Shown: positions 9,074-18,500, numbered from the stretch's first letter. The stretch is 21,403 nt of DNA from G039029935 sp039029935 (GCA_039029935.1 JBCCFC010000051.1:1-21403), one strand, 5' to 3'. Notes: generated by a model not told the origin, from the letters alone. Program-made: numbers and translations.

Positions 9074-11233
9074 ATGCAAAACAATAAACGGCACAGGCTA
9101 TACTGGTTACTACTGGTTAATATAGTACTTATGTGTCTATCAAGCGCATTATTCACCCGCTTTGGGTCCATTGTGTGGGCACAAACAACGGATTATCTCT
9201 TAACATGGTCCACCTTTGACAGTGGAGTCTATGCCCCTGTCGCCAGCCAAGCAAACGATACAACCTATGCATTGCACAGTGTGGTTGGATCTGCCAACGC
9301 TGGCATGGGGAGTGATGGCGAGTTTCTGCTCTATAGTGGCTTGAGCGCTGCCGAGCCATTGGCGACCGCAACACCAACGCCTACGGCGACCAATACACCC
9401 GCCCCAACGGATACACCAACAAATACTTCTACCCCAACGAATACCCCTAGTCATACACCCTCGCCAATACCTGAGTCCACAAATACACCAGTCCCAACTG
9501 ATACCCTAACATCTGTACCAACGCCAATCATGCCTACCGCTACAGTGACGATAGCACCGACGGATACGCCAGTGCCTACAGAGACACCTGTTCCTACAGT
9601 CACGCCTATTCCACCCACGGCAACCAACATCGCAACGTCTCTGCCCATAAATACACCAACCGGAACGCCAACGTCGATATCCTCCCCAACGCAAACACCT
9701 TCAATCGGGGAAGGTGACAACTATGAACCGAATAATACCTGTGCCGATGCCAGCCTTATCACGCCCGACGGCCTCTCCCAATCCCATACCTTTTATACGG
9801 CAGGTGATGCCGACTGGCTTACGTTTACCGCACCTCATGTAGGCATCTACCGCATCGAAGCCATGATCCCTGACGGCTCGCAAGCAGACATTGACCTTTT
9901 CTACTACACAGATTGTGATAGTCTGCCCGAAGACCAATTCACTAAGACCTTTGCAGCGGGCGCACGGCTGGATGTACACGCAGACACAGCAGGGCAGCAG
10001 TTCTACATCGAACTCAAAAATTTTGATGACTTACAGTCTGGGGCCGATGTCAATTACAATATCTCTGTACGCGCCATGCCCAGCGACACCGATGAGGACG
10101 GCAACAGGATTATCCCCGGGCCAGCGATTGTGGTGGCGGGGCGTTATCGGGGAGCGGACTCGGCGCAGGACAACATCGACCAAATTGCACAGGATGCCTA
10201 CAATCTCTTTAAGGCCAAGGGGCGCAATGACAGTGAGATTTATTTCTTGGCAACGGACTCCTCGCTACCCGGCTATGATGGACCTGCCACACTGCGCAAT
10301 CTGGAATTGGCGATTACCGACTGGGCGGCTGAACAACTGGCAAATGAGGGGGTAAGCCGTGTATTGACGCTTTATCTGGTTGATCATGGCGACCGTGACA
10401 AGTTCTATCTCGATAGAGTCAACCAAGAGGTGCTGGTTCCCAATGACCTTGATGCGTGGCTGACCGAATTGGAGGAATCATTTACCGAACTGCATGTCAA
10501 TGTCATCATCGAAGCCTGTCATGCAGGTAGTTTTATCACACGAGGTGATGGAACCATCAGCAAAAACGGACGCGTCATCATTACCTCATCTAATGAAAAT
10601 TATGACGCCTATGTGTCGCGTCATGGAGCGGTTTTCTCTGACAACTTCCTTACGCTTTTGGGACAAGAATACAATTTGGGATACAGCTATCAACTGAGCC
10701 GCAATATAGTTCAAACTTTTCACCGTTACCAAGAGCCTTGGATTGATGCAAACGGCAACAGTACACCCAACGAGACTGAAGATATTGCACTGGCTTCCCT
10801 GCGTAGCTTTGCCAAACCGGGTACACTGGGGGATAGCTGGCCTCCCTACATTGCCACTGTCAGCCACACTGCCGACACAACAAGCATCGGCACTGGATTC
10901 CATACGGAGGTACGTCACCAAGGAGACAACAGCGACATCGACGCCGTCTGGGGCATTGTCTACCCACCCGACTACGTCCCACCCACAGGAGAAGCCGCGT
11001 ATGAGGACGACGGTGAGTTGAATGATATCAACTTAGACGTGATTGACTTTGTACCAGAGAGTGCAGCTACTGATGCTCGTTATGTCGAAGCCGAACCCTA
11101 TGGGGGCTTTACACAGATGGGTGTCTACCGTGTGATTGTCCATGCCCGCGATGTCAACGGGTTGTCGGCGCAGCCTGTGACCTTGATGGTTACTGTCGGG
11201 CATCAGATATTTTTGCCGACGGTGAGCCGTTGA
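9074..11233 (+). CDS. Secreted C13-like peptidase with WSTFDSG-type N-terminal domain
   Basis: 719 residues from ATG 9074. The N-terminus is a signal peptide or anchor (residues 1-37, ending SIVWAQ). A small domain follows (about 41-90): YLLTWSTFDSG, then YALHSVVGSANAGMGSDGEF and LLYSGL. It resembles the short secreted repeat module often written as YTLxxTIGQPDAG...YxLxxGF in Chloroflexota and other bacteria. A Thr/Pro linker of about 117 residues leads to a PPC domain from about 215, the catalytic domain (about 348-589) and an Ig-like domain with IVYPPDY. The tail is HQIFLPTVSR. The dyad is His438 (LVDHG) and Cys482 (EACHAGSF). DANGNSTPNE is the EF-hand-like loop, less canonical than in some paralogs. 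The gene follows a lectin gene by 25 bp, so the products may act on the same glycosylated target. It is the close paralog of the gene at 12768. Confidence 0.92.
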   Translation: MQNNKRHRLYWLLLVNIVLMCLSSALFTRFGSIVWAQTTDYLLTWSTFDSGVYAPVASQANDTTYALHSVVGSANAGMGSDGEFLLYSGLSAAEPLATATPTPTATNTPAPTDTPTNTSTPTNTPSHTPSPIPESTNTPVPTDTLTSVPTPIMPTATVTIAPTDTPVPTETPVPTVTPIPPTATNIATSLPINTPTGTPTSISSPTQTPSIGEGDNYEPNNTCADASLITPDGLSQSHTFYTAGDADWLTFTAPHVGIYRIEAMIPDGSQADIDLFYYTDCDSLPEDQFTKTFAAGARLDVHADTAGQQFYIELKNFDDLQSGADVNYNISVRAMPSDTDEDGNRIIPGPAIVVAGRYRGADSAQDNIDQIAQDAYNLFKAKGRNDSEIYFLATDSSLPGYDGPATLRNLELAITDWAAEQLANEGVSRVLTLYLVDHGDRDKFYLDRVNQEVLVPNDLDAWLTELEESFTELHVNVIIEACHAGSFITRGDGTISKNGRVIITSSNENYDAYVSRHGAVFSDNFLTLLGQEYNLGYSYQLSRNIVQTFHRYQEPWIDANGNSTPNETEDIALASLRSFAKPGTLGDSWPPYIATVSHTADTTSIGTGFHTEVRHQGDNSDIDAVWGIVYPPDYVPPTGEAAYEDDGELNDINLDVIDFVPESAATDARYVEAEPYGGFTQMGVYRVIVHARDVNGLSAQPVTLMVTVGHQIFLPTVSR

Positions 11234-11261
11234 AAGATTTATTAGAATTAATCTATAATCT

Positions 11262-11298
11262 GGGTTGGGCATCAATTTTGATCCTAGATTGCCAACCC
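11262..11298. promoter_or_regulatory. Intergenic hairpin between peptidase and second lectin gene
   Basis: GGGTTGG (11262-11268) pairs with CCAACCC (11292-11298). Inside is ATCAA-TT-TTGAT (11271-11282). No T-run follows, so it is not a classical terminator. It may stabilise or separate transcript segments within a possible operon. Confidence 0.4.
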
Positions 11299-11333
11299 AC
11301 ATACTATTCTGTTATTACCAAAAAGGAATAATG

Positions 11334-12560
11334 ATGCAACATCAAAATCAGCAACGAAATTGGCTATTATGGCTATTGCCCACACCAGGAAACATCATCT
11401 TCACGTTACTTGTCGTCTCGGGACTGCTCTGGACACAAAATATCGGGGCGATTTCACTTGAGATAAAGAACGCACCTAGCACAACCACCACGTTACCTTA
11501 CCAAGGCCGTCTGACCGACGCCAATGGAAACCCTGTCTCAGCGTCACAGTCGATGACTTTTCAACTATACAGCGAGGCATCGGGTGGCACAGCATTATGG
11601 ACAGAAAATCGTTCAGGTGAGAATAGCGTAACAGTGACAGATGGGCTATTCAATGTGATGCTGGGTAATGTGACATCGCTTGACCAAAGTATTATTACAA
11701 CGAATAGTACACTCTATCTAGGCGTTAGCATTGGGTCCAACCCAGAAATTAGCCCACGTGTACAGTTAGCAAGGATCCCTTTTGCTGTCCATGCCCTTCA
11801 AGCGACGCAGGCATCACTGGCGGATACTGTCTCTGACGGCAGCATTACAACCGCCAAATTAGCGAACGGGGCGGTCACGCAAACAGCACTTGCGGATGAG
11901 TCTGTGGCGCAGACAGCGTTAGCGAGTTCGGCAGTAACGGAGCCAAAGCTGGCAGATGGCGCGGTTTCGTCAGCAAAACTGGCAAACGACGCTGTCACAT
12001 CCGCAAAACTGGCTGATAACGCGGTCACGCAGACAGCACTTGCAGATGGGTCTGTGGCGCAGGCAGCATTAGCGAATTCGGCGGTGACAGAGTCAAAGTT
12101 GGCAGATAGTGCAGTCACAAGTACCAAAATCGTCGATGGCTCTGTCACAGAGGCGAAACTGGCCGACAGTGCTGTCACACAGACCAAACTGGCTGATGGT
12201 ATAGTCACAAGCGCAAAAATCGTCGATGGTGCTGTTACAGAGGCGAAATTGAGTTCTTCATTGAATCTTGCCATGATTAAAATGGGACAAGCCCATGAGC
12301 CAGCGAGTGAGTGGAGCCTCGCAAGCGGTGCGGGGACTCGCCGGTATACGGAAACGGTTACCTTTGATTCGCCCTTTAGCAGTATCCCTGAGATTTCAGT
12401 TAATTTGAGGAGTGTTGATGTGTATGACGGCACAAACGTAAGGCTGTCCGTCTATGCGGAGAGTATAACGACAACGGGGTTTGTGATTGGATTTGTCACA
12501 TGGGCGGATACGCGCATTGCGACGGCAACGGCTGGATGGATTGCTGTTACATCACCATAA
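11334..12560 (+). CDS. Secreted or membrane-anchored H-type lectin protein with long 10-residue-repeat stalk
   Basis: 408 residues from ATG 11334. An adjacent in-frame ATG at 11331 is only 3 bases from AAGGA (11323-11327). The 11334 start gives 6-base spacing and aligns exactly with the start of the lectin at 8203 (MQxxNQxRxW, then LWLLPTPGN). The domain order matches that paralog: hydrophobic anchor, beta-rich IPYQGRL-like domain (here LPYQGRL), stalk, then an H-type lectin domain at about 336-405 (VTFDSPF, VRLSVYAESIT, FVTWADT, WIAV). The stalk differs sharply: 14 consecutive 10-residue repeats (residues 170-309; AVTxxKLADG type) against two in the paralog. Such repeats occur in fibre-like trimeric proteins, so a rigid stalk displaying the lectin head is likely. 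It sits before the second WSTFDSG-type peptidase gene. Confidence 0.9.
   Translation: MQHQNQQRNWLLWLLPTPGNIIFTLLVVSGLLWTQNIGAISLEIKNAPSTTTTLPYQGRLTDANGNPVSASQSMTFQLYSEASGGTALWTENRSGENSVTVTDGLFNVMLGNVTSLDQSIITTNSTLYLGVSIGSNPEISPRVQLARIPFAVHALQATQASLADTVSDGSITTAKLANGAVTQTALADESVAQTALASSAVTEPKLADGAVSSAKLANDAVTSAKLADNAVTQTALADGSVAQAALANSAVTESKLADSAVTSTKIVDGSVTEAKLADSAVTQTKLADGIVTSAKIVDGAVTEAKLSSSLNLAMIKMGQAHEPASEWSLASGAGTRRYTETVTFDSPFSSIPEISVNLRSVDVYDGTNVRLSVYAESITTTGFVIGFVTWADTRIATATAGWIAVTSP
11841..12260 (+). repeat. 14 in-frame tandem 30-bp repeats encoding a lectin stalk
   Basis: Exactly 420 bases encode 14 decapeptides with no length variation. Consensus: (A/S)VTxxKLADG, alternating with AVTQTALADG, SVAQTALASS and TSTKIVDG types. 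Some neighbouring repeats form larger blocks (AVTQTALADx then SVAQxALAxS occurs twice), which shows multi-repeat duplication. Confidence 0.9.
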
Positions 12561-12618
12561 CGGGGCTGTCTCACACTCTATTTTCCGAAATAAGATCAAT
12601 TAAGTTTTTAGAAAACCT

Positions 12619-12704
12619 ATACTACAGCGGATTTGGGACCGGAACGGATTCTTCCGGCGTGTGGAGACTAAAATCTGTTCCCCCTCCGTAATCCGCTGTA
12701 GTAT
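12619..12704. repeat. Nested palindromic intergenic repeat, copy B
   Basis: ATACTACAGCGGATT (12619-12633) and AATCCGCTGTAGTAT (12690-12704) are a perfect 15-bp inverted repeat. Inner arms GGAACGGATT (12641-12650) and AATCTGTTCC (12672-12681) have one mismatch. TTTTTATCTAAG follows, similar to the flank of copy A. The stem followed by a T-run could act as a terminator between the lectin gene and the next peptidase gene. Confidence 0.72.
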
Positions 12705-12767
12705 TTTTATCTAAGTACTTTCTGGGTTTTACTTAAAACGACTATCGCAACCAACAGAGGAAAAACG

Positions 12768-15254
12768 ATGAAACGCGCCTATCCAATAGTACTGCTCATC
12801 ATCATACTGCTTATGGGTTTATCAATCGCATTATATACCCGCTCTGGGTCTGTTGTATGGGCACAGACAGTTGAGTACCTTTTAACATGGTCTACCTTTG
12901 ACAGTGGAACCTATGCATCTGCATCTAGCCAACCCAATGAGGCAGCAAACTATACATTACACAGTCTGGCTGGTCCCGCCCACGCAAGCCAAGGGCTTGA
13001 TGGCGAATTTACACTTTATAGCGGTGTGGGGGTTGCCGAGCCTGTAACAACAAATACACCTACCTCAACCAACACACCTACCTCAACCAACACACCCACC
13101 TCAACCAACACACCTACCTCAACCAACACACCTACCCCAACCAATACTTTAACAGATACGCCTACACGAACAAATACACCAACCAATACACCTACCTCAA
13201 CAAATACTGTAACGAATACACCTATACGAACGAATACACCTATACGAACAAATACACCTACCCCAACAAATACTGTAACGGATACACCCACCGCAACCAA
13301 TACTATAACAAATACACCCACCGCAACCCAGACCCCTACCCCAACAAATACACCGACACGAACAAATACAGCAACCTACACACCAACTACAACCTATACG
13401 CCAATACCAACCGATATACCGACTGATGTACCCTCTCCAGTGCCTGAATCAACGGACACACCTCCTCCAACGGATACGACAACATCTGTGCCGACGCCAA
13501 TATCCCCCACATCTACAGTGACGACCGTACTGACGAATACGCCTATTCCAGCAGATACACCTATTCCGGCAGATACACCTATTCCAACCATGACACCGAT
13601 ACTACCAACGGCTACATTGACCCAGACAGCTATTCCACCCACAGTAACCAACACGGTGACTACGCCCCCAACCAATACACCAACGGCAACGGTCATGCCA
13701 ATATCTTCCCCAACCCTGCTACCATTAACAGGCAGTGGCGACAGCTATGAAGGGGATGATGATTGTGAATTGGCACAGCAAATCGTTGTCGATGCTACGC
13801 CACAGACACACACCTTTCATGATATTGGTGACACCGATTGGTTAACGTTCACGACATCCTCTGCTGGTGTCTACCGCATAGAAGCGACCATCCCCGACGA
13901 CTCGCAGGCAGATATTGACCTCTTTTACTATACAGATTGCGACAGTCTGCACGAGGACCAATTTACAGAAATCTATGCAGCGGGCGCACGGCTCGATGTA
14001 AAGGCCGACGAAGCAGGGCAGCAGTTCTACATCCAACTCAAAAATTTTGATGACTTACAGGCGGGGGCTGATGTCCGCTACAATCTGTCGGTGCGCGCCA
14101 TGCCCAGTGACACTGATGAGAGCGGACCCCCTACTATACCCGGCCCGGCGATTGTCGTAGCGGGACGTTATAGTGGGGCTGACTCAGCACAAGAGAACAT
14201 AAACCAAGTCGCTATAGATGCCTACAAGCTATTTAAGGCCAAGGGGCGCAATGACAGCGAGATTACTTTCTTGGCGACAGACTCCTCACTGCCAAACTAT
14301 GATGCTCCCTCCACCAAGCGCAATCTGGAATTGGCGATTACTGATTGGGCTACGGAGCAATTGGAACGTGAGGGCGTAAGCCGCGTGTTGACGCTCTATC
14401 TGGTCGATCATGGCGACCGTGACAAGTTCTATCTGGACCGAGGTAACCAAGAGGTGCTGGTCCCTGATGACCTAGATGCATGGCTAACGGAGTTGGAAGA
14501 TGCGTTTCCGGGGTTGCAAGTCAATGTCATCATCGAAGCCTGCCACGCGGGTAGTTTTATTGCACGACGTGATGGAACCATCAGCAAAGCGGGGCGTGTC
14601 ATCATCACCTCGTCCAACGAGGATTACGACGCCTATGTCTCACGGCATGGTGCTGAATTTTCCGACAACTTGATTACCTTCTTACATCAAGAGCACAATT
14701 TGGGCTACAGCTTCCAACAGAGTGCCAACCGCGTCCAAGAGGTACACGCCAACCAAGCCCCTTGGATCGACGCCAACGGTAACAGCATCCCCAACGAAGG
14801 CGACGACATTGCCCAAGCGTCACTGCGCAGTTTCGCCAATTCGGGGACACTGGGAGATAGCTGGCCGCCTTATATCGCCACTGTCGACCATACTATCGAG
14901 ACATCAAGCATCGGCACGGGCTTCCAAGCCGAAGTACGTCACCAAGGCGGCAACAGCGACATTGCCGATGTGTGGGGCGTGGTCTATCCACCCGACTACA
15001 CTGCACCAACCGGAGAAGCCGCCTATGAAGATGACGGCGAGTTGAACGCGATTGGTTTGGATTTGATTGACTTTGTGCCAGAGAGTACGGCCATTGATGC
15101 GCGCTATGTCGAAGTTGCACCGTACATGGGCTTTACACAAACGGGTGTCTATCGTGTGGTTGTTCATGCGCGTGATGTCAATGGCTTGTCGGCGCGGCCT
15201 GTAACGACGCTGGTGGAAGTGAATCGGGTTTTCTTACCGACAGTGAGCCGTTAG
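12768..15254 (+). CDS. Secreted C13-like peptidase with WSTFDSG-type domain and very long Thr/Pro linker
   Basis: 828 residues, with GAGG at 12757-12760. The signal peptide or anchor (about 1-33) ends SVVWAQ. The N-terminal domain (about 37-86) parallels that of the gene at 9074 (YLLTWSTFDSG, YTLHSLAG, GEFTLYSG). The Thr/Pro linker is about 230 residues, twice that of its paralog, with a clear 18-bp tandem repeat near its start. A PPC domain (from 324), catalytic domain (about 458-699) and Ig-like domain with VVYPPDY follow. The tail is RVFLPTVSR. The dyad is His548 (LVDHG) and Cys592 (EACHAGSF). DANGNSIPNE is the putative Ca2+ loop. It follows a lectin gene, repeating the lectin-peptidase pairing, but a palindromic element separates the two here. 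The linker probably extends the protease away from the anchor point and is likely O-glycosylated; both are inference. Confidence 0.93.
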   Translation: MKRAYPIVLLIIILLMGLSIALYTRSGSVVWAQTVEYLLTWSTFDSGTYASASSQPNEAANYTLHSLAGPAHASQGLDGEFTLYSGVGVAEPVTTNTPTSTNTPTSTNTPTSTNTPTSTNTPTPTNTLTDTPTRTNTPTNTPTSTNTVTNTPIRTNTPIRTNTPTPTNTVTDTPTATNTITNTPTATQTPTPTNTPTRTNTATYTPTTTYTPIPTDIPTDVPSPVPESTDTPPPTDTTTSVPTPISPTSTVTTVLTNTPIPADTPIPADTPIPTMTPILPTATLTQTAIPPTVTNTVTTPPTNTPTATVMPISSPTLLPLTGSGDSYEGDDDCELAQQIVVDATPQTHTFHDIGDTDWLTFTTSSAGVYRIEATIPDDSQADIDLFYYTDCDSLHEDQFTEIYAAGARLDVKADEAGQQFYIQLKNFDDLQAGADVRYNLSVRAMPSDTDESGPPTIPGPAIVVAGRYSGADSAQENINQVAIDAYKLFKAKGRNDSEITFLATDSSLPNYDAPSTKRNLELAITDWATEQLEREGVSRVLTLYLVDHGDRDKFYLDRGNQEVLVPDDLDAWLTELEDAFPGLQVNVIIEACHAGSFIARRDGTISKAGRVIITSSNEDYDAYVSRHGAEFSDNLITFLHQEHNLGYSFQQSANRVQEVHANQAPWIDANGNSIPNEGDDIAQASLRSFANSGTLGDSWPPYIATVDHTIETSSIGTGFQAEVRHQGGNSDIADVWGVVYPPDYTAPTGEAAYEDDGELNAIGLDLIDFVPESTAIDARYVEVAPYMGFTQTGVYRVVVHARDVNGLSARPVTTLVEVNRVFLPTVSR
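13053..13142 (+). repeat. 18-bp tandem repeat in Thr/Pro linker (NTPTST x5)
   Basis: Five copies of an 18-bp unit encode NTPTST, with the last as NTPTPT. Differences are mostly synonymous (ccc/cct) or a single change. It points to recent slippage or unequal recombination lengthening this linker. Confidence 0.85.
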
Positions 15255-15299
15255 GAACGCTGATTCGGTAAATAGGAAATTTTCTTTGATAAATTCATC

Positions 15300-15338
15300 A
15301 AATTTGCTTGGGGAATTGAACGTATATCTCGGTTTATA
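15300..15338 (+). promoter_or_regulatory. Conserved post-stop intergenic element, degenerate copy
   Basis: AAATTTGCTTGGGGAATTG, a spacer, then GGTTTATAC. It is about 45 bp after the preceding stop, the same setting as the copies at 1583, 4316 and 18673. Conservation is limited to AAATT, GGGGAA and GTTTAT. Confidence 0.3.
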
Positions 15339-15400
15339 CATACGTGCATCGCAAAAATACAACACTCATACACCGCAGCAACACGATTCTATTTTTCATC

Positions 15401-15516
15401 ATACCAATCGCCCTTTCAAGGCTCACTGAACCATAGACCATGCTTGCAGGCCATAGCACACCAAATACCTGCAAGCATGGCCTGTGAGTCATGGTGATTG
15501 ATGGGGTGATCGGTAT
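15401..15516. repeat. Large nested palindrome upstream of the beta-helix peptidase gene
   Basis: The inner arms CCATGCTTGCAGG (15438-15450) and CCTGCAAGCATGG (15468-15480) are a perfect 13-bp inverted repeat with a 17-nt loop. Imperfect outer pairing runs through CTCAC/GTGAG and CAATC/GATTG to ATACC (15401-15405) and GGTAT (15512-15516). AAGGAG (15517-15522), the ribosome binding site of the next gene, begins at the next base. It may be a MITE-like insertion that donated the leader, or an RNA structure affecting translation. No clear target-site duplication is visible. Confidence 0.65.
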
Positions 15517-15530
15517 AAGGAGCAACTCTC

Positions 15531-18500
15531 ATGGCAAAGTTAAAAATAAATGTCTATGTGTTGATGTTGATCGCAATCGGTCTGCTCTGGTTTGGCATAC
15601 CACAACCCAGCAGCACGGTTTCGGCGCACAGCCAAGCGGTACAAGCTCGTGTGGGAATCGATAGGTTGAGCATACAGTCAACATCAGCCAACCACACTAT
15701 CCAGCAATCTGAAGGGACAACTGTAAGCGGCATTATCACCGACACAACGTGGACGCTTGCGGGGAGTCCCTATCACGTAGAAGACAATCTCACTGTGGCG
15801 GCAGGGCACACGTTAACCATTGAACCTGGGGTGATTGTGGAGGTGAAAAACCAGCGTCAGATTGAAGTCAAAGGGGCGTTGGTGGCAGTTGGTAGCGCAG
15901 AACAGCGTATTACACTCACATCTCTATCCGACTCTTCGACAGGCCCAATCTATTGGGCAGGATTGTTTTTCGACGGGGGCGTTGGACATCTACGCCATGT
16001 CATTGTACAGAATGCGGGTGCAACAAACGCTCTTCGCCCTAGTGTGGCATCTGCCATTTATATCGCAGATGTCCAAAGTGATGGGGAGGTTTTGGTTGAA
16101 GAGAGTCTGATTGAACATTCGCTGACCTCAGCCATTTTGTTGAATGCGGCCAACTTGCATCAGGTCCGGTTACTCGATAACCAGTTTAACAACAATACCA
16201 ATCCGCATATCTACATCCACAGAGGTGAGATACAGGGCGATGCGCGCCTTTACGCACAGACCACAGAAGCAGGATTGAATGATGGCTATCTGCTGGATGG
16301 CGCTGTGACGGTGGGGAGTGGTGTCACCTTGACCATCGACCCCGGTGTCTCTGTCTATGGGCATAACGGGTTACTCACCGTACAAGGGCATCTTGAGGCC
16401 GTCGGGACGGCTAGCCAGCCCATTTTTTTCCAACGAGCACCGAATAGCACACGGAACAACTGGCCGGGGATTTCGATTAACAATGGAACAGCACGGTTAA
16501 AGCATGTAACTGTTACGCAAGCAGGGAGTGACCGAGCGGCTATCTACGTTGAGAACGTCTCCAGTGGCGGCGAGGTATTGATTGAAAATAGCCAAATTGA
16601 GCAATCAGCAACCTATGGACTCTATGTTGTTGATGACCAAGTGCGTGTTGACTGTTCAACCATCACAACCAGTGGCAGCGATGGAGTTATTGTCACCGCA
16701 CGTCAGCCCAATGTCACGATTCGTCACAGTAATATTTTGGGGAACGATGAGTTTGGTGTCAACAATGAACAGAATAATGAGGTCGATGCCCGCAATGTCT
16801 ACTGGGGAGACCCCGCAGGTCCTATTGGCAATGCAAACAGCAGCGGAGATCAGGTCAGCGGTAATGTTCTGTATGAACCTTGGCTGCCACAGGCCATTGA
16901 TCCCGCCACCTGTATAGTAGATGCAGAGCCAACCCCAACTGCCACAGCGACCCCAACCCCAACTGACACAGCGACCCCAACCCCAACTGCCACGGCGACC
17001 CCAACCTCAACTGCCACAGCGACCCCAACCTCAACTGCCACAGCGACCGCTACACTGACAAATACATCAACGTCATCATCAACCTCAACTCCAACCTCAA
17101 CTCCTATCCCTACACGCCTACCAAGCCCCAGTCCAGAGGATGGTTATGAAAATGACGACACTTGTGCCAGTGCCAGTCCCATTGAGACAGATGGCATCCA
17201 CCAAACCCATACGTTCCACGACATCGCAGACCAAGACTGGCTCACATTCACCGCCCCCCAAAGCGGAACGTACCGAATTGAAGTCGATATCCCTCGTGGC
17301 TCATTCGCAGACGTGGACCTTGCTTACTTTGTGAACTGCTCATCCAACTTATCTCGCAAATGGAGTGAAACCTTTACACCCGGTGCTACTTTTGATATTG
17401 ATGCTAAGGCAGGTGAGCAGTTCTATATCAGACTCTCGCATCGCGAGATCAATGTTTTTGGTCCCGATGTCAGCTATAACCTTTTGGTATGGCGATTACC
17501 CAATGAACAGCCAACAGGAGCTGTGATTATCGCGGCGGGACGGCGTCATGCCAACGATACGTTGCAGAATAGCATCAATCAAACTGCTCAAAAATTTTAC
17601 AGTCTCTTCCTTGACAAAGGTATCCCAGTAGGTAATATTCACTTTCTTACTACAGATTCCACCCTTGAAGGGCACGATAAACAAGCTACCACAGCAAACC
17701 TGCGCGACGCTATTGTTAACTGGGCGCGAAAACGGGTCAGCGCAGATCACGCGCTGACGCTCTATTTGGTGGATCATGGGGAACGTGATTTTCTATACAT
17801 TGATGAACCCAATCAAGAACGGCTATATTCAGAAGACTTGGACAAATGGTTGGGTGAGTTGGAAGCCGCTGTTCCTAATCTCAAAATCAATGTCATCATC
17901 GAAGCCTGTCATTCAGGTAGCTTTATCGACCGTCCAGGTGGTAGCATCAGTCGTCCCAACCGCCTGATCATCACCTCCACCGATGTCGATTCCGACGCCT
18001 ATGCATCCGCTGACGGAAATCTCTTTTTTTCTTCGGCCTTGATCACCCGCCTCCGCATGGGGGCTAATCTTGCAAAAGCATTTCGGATGGCACGGCAAAA
18101 TACACAAGATCTCAATCAACACCCATGGATGGATGGCGACGGCAACGGTGTACCTAACCAGTTTGATGATGCGCTTATTGCCTCAGAACGTAGCTTTGAA
18201 TATACTAACATGGTTACACCAAGAATGACTCATGGTAGCTGGCCACCCTACATCGCCAATGTACAGCCCCCCACACAAATCATCGACCGACGCGGTGCAC
18301 TCCACGTTGAGGTGCGTGATGACCAAGGTGTTGATGATGTACGGGCCGTTGTCTATCCACCCGATTATGTCCAGCCTATCAGCGATGGTGTCATTGATAC
18401 GGACAGTGACCTAGACCAAGTGACACTACAACGAGATCTCAACTTGGGCGAGAATATCTACACAGGCAGCTACCTCGGCTTTGCGCAAACGGGTGTCTAC

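Noticed and set aside
11265..11333. Upstream extension of the second lectin gene
   Set aside because: The extra residues fall in the intergenic hairpin and have no counterpart in the paralog at 8203; AAGGA is placed for 11334.
11798..12433. 211-residue minus-strand ORF across the lectin stalk
   Set aside because: It is an antisense shadow of the 30-bp repeats; the plus frame has anchor, stalk and lectin domains with a good ribosome binding site.
12500..12691. 63-residue plus-strand ORF at the end of the second lectin gene
   Set aside because: It begins inside the lectin domain in another frame and runs through the palindrome; no ribosome binding site and no recognisable sequence.
13053..13142. 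CRISPR-like array
   Set aside because: The 18-bp units are contiguous with no spacers, are in frame, and encode a Thr/Pro linker.
15334..15525. Minus-strand 63-residue ORF upstream of the beta-helix peptidase
   Set aside because: It is created by the large palindrome and has no recognisable protein features.
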